Assembly: GCA_045604545.1 (NCBI GenBank)
Contig: JAZUOG010000030.1
Span: 1 to 57,167 of the forward strand
Length of the DNA: 57,167 nt
Origin: RGIG1959 sp045604545
Lineage (GTDB): Bacteria; Bacillota; Clostridia; Oscillospirales; Acutalibacteraceae
Direction: 5' to 3'
Below are positions 51,146 to 57,167 of this stretch, piece after piece. The notes beneath the pieces are model-generated. The model saw only the letters and a list, made by a program, of their open reading frames with translations. It was not told where the DNA came from and ran no database searches. The translations under genes were made by a program, and so were the position numbers. Position 1 is the stretch's first letter, and each line of letters starts with the position of its first letter.

Positions 51146-51814
51146 ATGCGCAAACGAAGACGACGCCGAAAAATTCGCTTTACGGTCATGTTGCTGGTTG
51201 TGGTTGCGGGAATGGGGTTTCTTTCGTGGCAGTATCGTCCTTTGATGCTGGATTCTGCTCTTAAATTGGCACGAAACACCGCCAATGAAACGGTTAATCA
51301 TACGGTATATGAGATGCTTACGGATATGAAAATGTCTTATGATGAGCTTATTGTGTTGTCGTATGATAACGAAGGACATATCACATCGCTCAAAGCGAAT
51401 GCCGCCAATATCAACGCCGTAAAATCCCAGACAGCACTCAGAGTCCGTGAAGCCTTGTCGCAAAGCAATGTTCAGAATTTGAGTATTCCCCTCGGTACGT
51501 TATGTGCCTCAACACTCTTTTCGGGACACGGTCCGGAGATTCCTTGCAAATCGCTGATGAGCGCTGTTCCTGCTGTATCGCTGAATTATCATTTTGACGG
51601 TGCCGGAATCAACCAGACATTGCACAGCATCATCATGACGGTAACGGTTCCGTTGTCGGTAACTATGCCGCTTCAAGGCGGTGATACACAGGTGAAAGCG
51701 TCGTTTTTGATCGGCGAAACGATTCTTGTCGGTGAAGTACCCGACTCCTACACGAACGTAATCAGCGATCCCGAGGTGGCAGACGATATTTTCAACTACG
51801 GTGATGCAGGATAA
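51146..51814 (+). CDS. yunB: Sporulation protein YunB
   Basis: 222 residues, membrane protein with a very basic N-terminus (MRKRRRRRKIRF) and one membrane helix at about 12-30. The rest faces outward. Family features are ARNTANETVNHTVYEML and LSIPLGTLCASTLFSGHGP, with the end GETILVGEVPDSY. In Bacillus, YunB is made under SigE in the mother cell and is needed for normal sporulation. The start at 51146 is six bases from AGAGGTGA; ATG 51143 and GTG 51137 are too close to or within it. No promoter was assigned. Confidence 0.88.
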   Translation: MRKRRRRRKIRFTVMLLVVVAGMGFLSWQYRPLMLDSALKLARNTANETVNHTVYEMLTDMKMSYDELIVLSYDNEGHITSLKANAANINAVKSQTALRVREALSQSNVQNLSIPLGTLCASTLFSGHGPEIPCKSLMSAVPAVSLNYHFDGAGINQTLHSIIMTVTVPLSVTMPLQGGDTQVKASFLIGETILVGEVPDSYTNVISDPEVADDIFNYGDAG

Positions 51815-51817
51815 ATG

Positions 51818-51846
51818 TTGCATTCGACGCGAAATTGAGGTATAAT
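51818..51846 (+). promoter_or_regulatory. SigA-type promoter of ligA
   Basis: TTGCAT (51818-51823), 17-base spacer, TATAAT (51841-51846). The start codon at 51887 fits a leader of about 34 bases. Confidence 0.85.
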
Positions 51847-51886
51847 AATTATCTATAGGATTATGAAAAAGGAGTTGTTTGGGCGT

Positions 51887-53872
51887 ATGGATTTTGCGGC
51901 CGCCAAAGACCGTGTTGCGGTTTTGCGAGAACAGATTCAATACCACAGCGATCGCTATTATAACGCGGATTCTCCGGAAATTGAAGATGATGAATTTGAC
52001 GCGCTTACAAGGGAGCTTCGTGCCATTGAGGAGGAATACCCGTCGCTTATTACGGCGGATTCTTATACGCAGGTTGTTCACGGATCGGCGTCGACACAGT
52101 TTTCTCCGGTAACACACGCGGTGCCGCTCCAAAGCTTACAAGATGTGTTTTCCGAAGAAGAACTCTATGATTTCGATCGTCGTGTGCGCGAGACGGTTGC
52201 CGACCCTGTTTATGTTGTTGAACCGAAAATCGACGGTCTGTCGGTGGCTGTGGAATACATCGACGGAAAATTGCATGTTGCCGCCACACGCGGTGACGGT
52301 GAAGTGGGAGAGGACATCACGCACAACGCACTGCAGATCGTAAGTTTGCCGAAAGTCATCTCGAATGCACCGTCGCGGTTGATTGTTCGCGGCGAGGTGT
52401 ATATGCCGCGAGAAACCTTTGCACGGCTTGTGAGCGAGCAGGAGGAACAAGGCGAAAAGCCGTTTAAAAACCCGCGAAATGCGGCGGCAGGGTCTCTCAG
52501 GCAAAAAGACCCGTCTGTCACCCAAAAACGCGGTCTTGACTTGTTTGTGTTCAATTTACAGTTGATTGACGGTGTAGAGATGTCCTCTCATAAACAATCT
52601 CTGGAATGGATCCGTTCTTGTGGCTTTCCCGTCATTCCCACATGCTTTTCAACCTCGTCGATTGACGAAGCGATCGATGAGGTGTGTCGCCTTGGAGAAT
52701 CGCGTCCGTCGTTACCGTTTGACATGGACGGGGCGGTGATTAAAGTTGACGGATTTGCCGACCGAGAGGAGCTCGGCACCACAGGCAAATACCCCAAGTG
52801 GGCGGTCGCTTTCAAATATCCGCCCGAAGAAAAAGAAACGGTCCTGCGTGAAGTGGAATTTCAGGTCGGCAGAACCGGCGTGATCACACCGATCGGCGTG
52901 TTTGATCCCGTGACGCTTGCCGGCACCACCGTCACTCGCGCTACACTGCATAATGAAGATTTCATCGCACAGAAAGACCTGCGCATCGGCGATACCGTTA
53001 TCATGCGGAAAGCGGGAGAGATCATTCCCGAAGTCGTGAAAGTGATGGCTCATGCAGATCCTTCCGAACCGATTGCGTATCCGACACATTGTCCTTCTTG
53101 CTCGGAAACGGTGGTGCGTGAGCAAGACGAGGCGGCAGTACGCTGTGTCAATCCGCAGTGTCCGGCTCAGCGTGTTCGTAATCTGATTCATTTTGCGTCA
53201 CGCGACGCTATGGATATTGAAGGACTCGGTCCTGCCGTTATCGAAGCACTTGTGGCAGCGAAGCTGGTTTCTCAGGTGTATGACATATATCATTTGTCCC
53301 GAGACGATGTGGCGGCAATCGATCGCATGGGTACAAAATCGGCAGATAATCTTCTTTCTGCCATAGAAGCGTCCAAACAGAATGATCTGTCTCGTGTGAT
53401 TTATGCACTCGGTATCCGTCATATCGGTCAAAAAGCCGCAAAGCTGCTGGCGAATGCGTTTGGTTCGATGGACAAGCTTGCCGATGCAACATCGGAGGAA
53501 CTGTGCGCCATCGATGGTTTCGGCGGAATCATGGCACAAAGCGTTGTTGACTTTTTTGAACTGGCGCATTCGCGTGATTTGGTTGCACGACTGAAAGCGG
53601 CAGGTGTCAACATGGAAGCGGCAACAACTGCGCAGGAAGATACCCGTTTTGCGGGCATGACGTTTGTGCTGACAGGCACGCTTCCTACGCTCAAACGTGC
53701 CGATGCGGCGGCGCTGATCGAACAATTCGGAGGAAACGTATCCGGCAGCGTATCGAAAAAAACGACCGTTGTGCTTGCGGGGGAAGATGCCGGAAGTAAA
53801 CTCACAAAAGCGCAACAACTCGGCGTTCGCATTATTGACGAACAAGAATTTCTTTCTATGATCAAGATGTAA
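51887..53872 (+). CDS. ligA: NAD+-dependent DNA ligase
   Basis: 661-residue essential ligase joining Okazaki fragments and repair nicks. The adenylation lysine is in EPKIDGLSVAVEY (about K113). An OB-fold, a four-cysteine zinc finger (CPSC and CVNPQC), helix-hairpin-helix repeats (EGLGPAVIEAL, RHIGQKAAKLL, DGFGGIMA) and a C-terminal BRCT domain (about 590-661, FVLTGTLPTLKRADA) follow in order. I prefer ATG 51887, because an upstream in-frame ATG (51863) would lie about ten bases after the predicted transcription start. It is thirteen bases past AAAGGAG, a long spacing, so 51863 is not excluded. Confidence 0.96.
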   Translation: MDFAAAKDRVAVLREQIQYHSDRYYNADSPEIEDDEFDALTRELRAIEEEYPSLITADSYTQVVHGSASTQFSPVTHAVPLQSLQDVFSEEELYDFDRRVRETVADPVYVVEPKIDGLSVAVEYIDGKLHVAATRGDGEVGEDITHNALQIVSLPKVISNAPSRLIVRGEVYMPRETFARLVSEQEEQGEKPFKNPRNAAAGSLRQKDPSVTQKRGLDLFVFNLQLIDGVEMSSHKQSLEWIRSCGFPVIPTCFSTSSIDEAIDEVCRLGESRPSLPFDMDGAVIKVDGFADREELGTTGKYPKWAVAFKYPPEEKETVLREVEFQVGRTGVITPIGVFDPVTLAGTTVTRATLHNEDFIAQKDLRIGDTVIMRKAGEIIPEVVKVMAHADPSEPIAYPTHCPSCSETVVREQDEAAVRCVNPQCPAQRVRNLIHFASRDAMDIEGLGPAVIEALVAAKLVSQVYDIYHLSRDDVAAIDRMGTKSADNLLSAIEASKQNDLSRVIYALGIRHIGQKAAKLLANAFGSMDKLADATSEELCAIDGFGGIMAQSVVDFFELAHSRDLVARLKAAGVNMEAATTAQEDTRFAGMTFVLTGTLPTLKRADAAALIEQFGGNVSGSVSKKTTVVLAGEDAGSKLTKAQQLGVRIIDEQEFLSMIKM

Positions 53873-53887
53873 GAAAGGGGAAAACGT

Positions 53888-55132
53888 ATGACAAAGCAAG
53901 AACTCGCCGTTATACTCGGCATTGAAGAATGGCCTGCCTCTTATGATGCAGAATTCGATCGATTTGAACAGGAATGGGAGTCTGTTAAGAAATTCCCCAT
54001 ACTTGACTGGGACATGGTGTCGCGCTTGTCTGAAGAGGGATACATCGCCGCCGAAGGTATTGCGGACATGAAGGTGTGTGTTGACAAAGTTCTTGCCGAT
54101 GAATCGCTTCATTTTGCGCTACAGTGTGTGTATTATGCCCTGTGTGAGTATCGCGGTGCTCATCAGAACGAACTGTATATCGAGCCTGTGCCGCCTTCTC
54201 TGGGTGACTATCGCTACACATTCTCGATGGTGATTTTAACAAAATGTCTTGTCCGTGGTGTGACAAAAGCGCGTGAGCGCGGGATTCCCGAAGACATGAT
54301 CGCTCAGCACAAAGGTGAAGCAAACGGCGGTCCCCTCGAAGGCAAGGGCCCTTACGGTACGCCGGGTATGTTCCATTGGCGCTGTGTATGCGCATTTGCC
54401 ACCATGTATCAGACGGGCATTCTGCGTTTTGAACCCGAACGAGTTCCCGAAGGCTATCGTATGCTCCGTCGCAAGTCGGACGGTAAACTGCTGATGGTGT
54501 TTACCGCACCGCGTCGCATTGATGAATTCGGACAATTCACATCGTATGACGAACAGACGGCTTTCACCATTCCTCAGGCGAGTGAGCCGCTTTCCGGATC
54601 GGTGATCACCACCGACGGTCGTGTCCTTGATCGGTTTGTTTCGTTCACTTCCGATGAATGGGAGACGGCTTTTGACGCCGATGATGCGGCGCTCAGTTTC
54701 CATATTCCGCCCGATGTCGCATACAATATTACCAACATAGCTGATGCATTCAAACAAGCTGTTGAGTTTTACACGACATATTATCCCGATCTTCCTATCC
54801 GATCGATCCAAAGCTATTCCTGGCTTTACAGCCCTCAGCTGGCTTCCATGCTTTCGGAAAACAGCGGCATTTGTCGTTTGAACCGTGAACTGTATCTGGC
54901 TCCCGTTCCGTCCGGACCGGACGGTTTTTACTCGTTTGTGTTTAAAACCGATGCATCGTCGTTTGACCTCGATACGGTCGAGGCCGACACCTCTCTGAAA
55001 CGAGGTTTCGTCTCGTTTGTGAAAAACGGCGGTCGTGTGCATAACGGATTTACCTATTTCCCCGTCGATGATGTATCGAAACTGAGCGACAATGCTCACG
55101 AGCTGTATGCGACGGATGTTTATGAGAATTAA
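53888..55132 (+). CDS. Acyltransferase-like protein (NAT_N/GNAT_C type)
   Basis: 414 residues, no signal peptide or membrane helix. The C-terminal half contains IRSIQSYSWLYSPQLASMLS and NSGICRLNRELYL, which resembles the GNAT-like C-terminal domain found in uncharacterised acyltransferase-domain proteins of gut bacteria. The first third has a helical region with YGTPGMFHWRCVCAFATMYQ near the middle. The match is from memory of the pattern and is moderate. It lies 15 bases after ligA and 10 before the ABC-F gene, so all three may be cotranscribed. Acyl donor and acceptor are unknown. Confidence 0.7.
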   Translation: MTKQELAVILGIEEWPASYDAEFDRFEQEWESVKKFPILDWDMVSRLSEEGYIAAEGIADMKVCVDKVLADESLHFALQCVYYALCEYRGAHQNELYIEPVPPSLGDYRYTFSMVILTKCLVRGVTKARERGIPEDMIAQHKGEANGGPLEGKGPYGTPGMFHWRCVCAFATMYQTGILRFEPERVPEGYRMLRRKSDGKLLMVFTAPRRIDEFGQFTSYDEQTAFTIPQASEPLSGSVITTDGRVLDRFVSFTSDEWETAFDADDAALSFHIPPDVAYNITNIADAFKQAVEFYTTYYPDLPIRSIQSYSWLYSPQLASMLSENSGICRLNRELYLAPVPSGPDGFYSFVFKTDASSFDLDTVEADTSLKRGFVSFVKNGGRVHNGFTYFPVDDVSKLSDNAHELYATDVYEN

Positions 55133-55142
55133 GGAGTGAAGA

Positions 55143-57053
55143 ATGATGTCGCTTCTCAGCTGTCATCATTTGAGTAAATATTTCGGCGAACGCACGTTGT
55201 TTCGTGATGTCAGCTTTGATGTCGATGATCGCAGTCGCATTGCGTTGATCGGCGCAAACGGTTGCGGAAAGACAACGCTGTTCCATATCATTGCCGGTGA
55301 TATGTCGGCAGATGAAGGGAGCGTTGTGCGTTCGAAAAACACGAAAATCGGCTATATGCAGCAGCATATGAGCGATGACCCGACGCGTACCCTTTACGAT
55401 GAAGTGTTGTCGGTGTTTTCTCACCTTTTGGAAATGGAAAAGGAATTGGAGCGTATTCATCTCGCTTTGGAAAACGATACATCGCCCGATGCATCGCTCA
55501 TTGAGCGGCAGAGCCGCCTGCAAGAGCAGTTTGAAGCAGAGGGTGGATTGTTTTTTCGCGGTCGTGTACGTTCGACGATTCTCGGACTTGGTTTTTCCGA
55601 ACAGGACCTTTCCCGTACCATGAACACCTTCAGCGGCGGACAACGTTCCAAAGCGGCAATGGCACGACTTCTTCTTTCCGAAAGCAATTTGTTGCTTCTT
55701 GACGAGCCGACCAATCATTTGGATATTTCGTCTGTGGAATGGCTCGAGAACTATCTGAATGAATATCGTGGCGCATTGATCGTCATTTCTCACGACCGCT
55801 ATTTTCTTGACCGCGTCACCAATCGCACAATGGAACTGTCAAATACGCGGTTGTACATCACGAACGGCAGTTACACTGTTCACAAGGAAAAGCGAGAGCA
55901 GGATGCGGAAATCGAAAGAAAGCATTACGTTCACGCCCAAAGAGAGATTAAGCGTATCGAAGATAACATCACCCTTCTCAAGCAATGGAATCGTGAGAAA
56001 AGTATTCGCGCGGCAGAAAGTCGCGAAAAACGCGTGGAGCGTTTGAAGGCGGAACTGGTCATTCCCGAATCGGAGCTTGCCGCCATACGGTTTTCCTTTC
56101 TTGCCAACACCACAAGCGGCAATGAAGTGATCGAGGCGGGTGAGCTTGCCAAATCGTTCGGAGGGAAACCGCTGTTTGCCAACGCGGAATGTCATTTGCG
56201 ACGCGGTGAACGAGTGTTTTTATATGGTCCGAACGGTTGCGGAAAATCAACATTGCTGAAAATTATCAACGGTATGTTGACCCCCGACCGTGGCTTTATA
56301 CGACTGGGAACAGGGGTTTCGATCGGCTATTACGATCAGACGCAAAGCGGATTATGCGACGAGAAAATGGCGATTGACGAGCTGTGGGATGCGTATCCGC
56401 AAATGACACAGACGCAAATCCGCAGTGCCATGGCGGCGTTCCTGTTCCGCGGAGACGATGTGTTCAAACAGGTCGGACTCCTCAGCGGCGGTGAGCGCGC
56501 ACGCTTGCTTCTTCTGAAACTGATGCTTGCGGGCGATAATCTGTTGCTTCTTGACGAGCCGACCAACCATTTGGATATTGCCTCTCGCGAGGCGCTCGAA
56601 GAAGCGCTGTCGGGCTATAATGGTACGATGCTGATCGTGTCTCACGACCGCTATTTTATCAACCGTATGGCAGAGCGAATGTTGTGGCTGAAACCCGATG
56701 GCATTGAGTCGGTAATCGGCGGATATGATGCGTTGAATGAGCGCATGCAACGACGTACAACGACAACTGAGCAACAACCCGTTTCCAAAGCGAAAGATGC
56801 ACCGAATTCCGGAAAACGCGATGCCGCCACAAAACGGAAATTGTCTGCACAGCTTCGACTTGTTGAGCAACAGGTTGCGCAAACGGAAGCGCAAATCGAC
56901 GATGCCAAAGCACAATTGAACGATCCTGCTGTTGCGGCAGATTATCAACGTGTACTGGAACTGACAACGTTTATCGAAGAAACCGAAACGCAACTTTTAG
57001 AATTGATGGAATCGTGGGAGCAATTACAAAGTGCCGTCGATGACTACACATAA
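55143..57053 (+). CDS. ABC-F family ATP-binding protein with coiled-coil tail
   Basis: 636-residue soluble protein with two complete ABC domains. Domain 1 has GANGCGKTT, FSGGQRSKAAMA and LLLDEPTNHLD; domain 2 has GPNGCGKST, LSGGERARLLL and LLLDEPTNHLD. H-loops SHDRYFLD and SHDRYFIN are intact. A charged linker (about 235-300) and a C-terminal coiled coil (about 560-630) are present, as in YfmR/YdiF/Uup relatives. ABC-F proteins act at the ribosomal E site. All catalytic residues are present in both halves, unlike the other ABC-F protein in this window. Two ATGs (55143, 55146) follow AAGGAG. Confidence 0.9.
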   Translation: MMSLLSCHHLSKYFGERTLFRDVSFDVDDRSRIALIGANGCGKTTLFHIIAGDMSADEGSVVRSKNTKIGYMQQHMSDDPTRTLYDEVLSVFSHLLEMEKELERIHLALENDTSPDASLIERQSRLQEQFEAEGGLFFRGRVRSTILGLGFSEQDLSRTMNTFSGGQRSKAAMARLLLSESNLLLLDEPTNHLDISSVEWLENYLNEYRGALIVISHDRYFLDRVTNRTMELSNTRLYITNGSYTVHKEKREQDAEIERKHYVHAQREIKRIEDNITLLKQWNREKSIRAAESREKRVERLKAELVIPESELAAIRFSFLANTTSGNEVIEAGELAKSFGGKPLFANAECHLRRGERVFLYGPNGCGKSTLLKIINGMLTPDRGFIRLGTGVSIGYYDQTQSGLCDEKMAIDELWDAYPQMTQTQIRSAMAAFLFRGDDVFKQVGLLSGGERARLLLLKLMLAGDNLLLLDEPTNHLDIASREALEEALSGYNGTMLIVSHDRYFINRMAERMLWLKPDGIESVIGGYDALNERMQRRTTTTEQQPVSKAKDAPNSGKRDAATKRKLSAQLRLVEQQVAQTEAQIDDAKAQLNDPAVAADYQRVLELTTFIEETETQLLELMESWEQLQSAVDDYT

Positions 57054-57092
57054 AAAACACCGTTGTCCATGCGGACAACGTTGTTTTTTTTA
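57052..57092. terminator. Bidirectional terminator at the 3' end
   Basis: AAAAAACA-C-CGTTGTCC (57052-57068) pairs with GGACAACG-T-TGTTTTTT (57073-57089), one mismatch, 4-base loop. The A-run and T-run would serve both the ABC-F gene and the convergent minus-strand frame. Confidence 0.88.
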
Positions 57093-57099
57093 TGATATG

Positions 57100-57167
57100 T
57101 TAGCTTTTTTCATTGACAATTGTGAGCAACAATTCGCGAGCGTCGGCGGTATTGACGGGGGCGGTGC
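57100..57167 (-). CDS. 3' end of an unidentified minus-strand gene (partial)
   Basis: Minus-strand reading ends at TAA (complement of 57100-57102). The 21 codons visible read TAPVNTADARELLLTIVNEK followed by S. The frame is open to the window edge and is convergent on a bidirectional terminator. Too little is visible to name a family. The short length means this could still be chance. Confidence 0.5.
   Translation of the reverse strand, partial: TAPVNTADARELLLTIVNEKS

Overview
The window looks like chromosomal core DNA of an endospore-forming, low-to-mid GC Gram-positive bacterium, most likely a Clostridia member of the Oscillospiraceae/Ruminococcaceae kind. The evidence is three sporulation genes (sigG, spoIIE, yunB), the ylm-divIVA-ileS division cluster, a leucine T-box, DivIVA and SepF, strong AGGAGG-type ribosome binding sites, frequent TTG/GTG starts, and no outer-membrane genes. 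Nearly every gene is intact and on the plus strand. I see no phage, insertion sequence, CRISPR array, tRNA or rRNA.

Layout. 1-7.8 kb: sigG (minus strand), then a family 2 glycosidase, glyA, an esterase, rarA/mgsA and a putP-type sodium symporter. 7.8-13.6 kb: a polyamine-type ABC transporter (potABCD) behind a 360-base gene-free leader, followed by an aldose epimerase-like gene and a phosphoglycolate phosphatase-like gene. 13.6-17.9 kb: a polar amino acid ABC transporter with an internal terminator, a small unknown membrane protein, a GDSL hydrolase and rlmH. 17.9-25.4 kb: miaB-ylbF-mutS-mutL-miaA (tRNA modification and mismatch repair). 25.4-33.7 kb: an HlyD-like protein, yggS, sepF, ylmH, divIVA, ileS, lspA and rluD. 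33.7-37.8 kb: spoIIE and an ABC-F protein. 37.9-41.2 kb: ilvBNC. 41.3-47.9 kb: a membrane-anchored unknown, a convergent ACT/DUF711 pair, a PHP phosphatase, an Lrp regulator with an aminotransferase, ispE and a yugP-type protease. 47.9-51.1 kb: T-box, leuA, leuB. 51.1 kb to the end: yunB, ligA, an acyltransferase-like gene, a second ABC-F protein, and the 3' end of a minus-strand gene.

How it fits together. Branched-chain amino acid synthesis is split in two transcription units with different apparent controls: ilvBNC has a plain promoter overlapping a CodY-box-like sequence, while leuAB has a T-box with a CTC (Leu) specifier. leuCD and ilvD are not in the window. The pot genes appear to be under translational control: the leader holds a perfect 10-base complement of the potA Shine-Dalgarno region.

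The two observations I would follow up first are this pot leader RNA, which I cannot assign to a known riboswitch class, and the ABC-F protein at 36.2-37.8 kb, in which one composite ATPase site is intact and every catalytic element of the other is changed. Otherwise the window is ordinary housekeeping DNA, and I do not see a clearly new multi-gene system.
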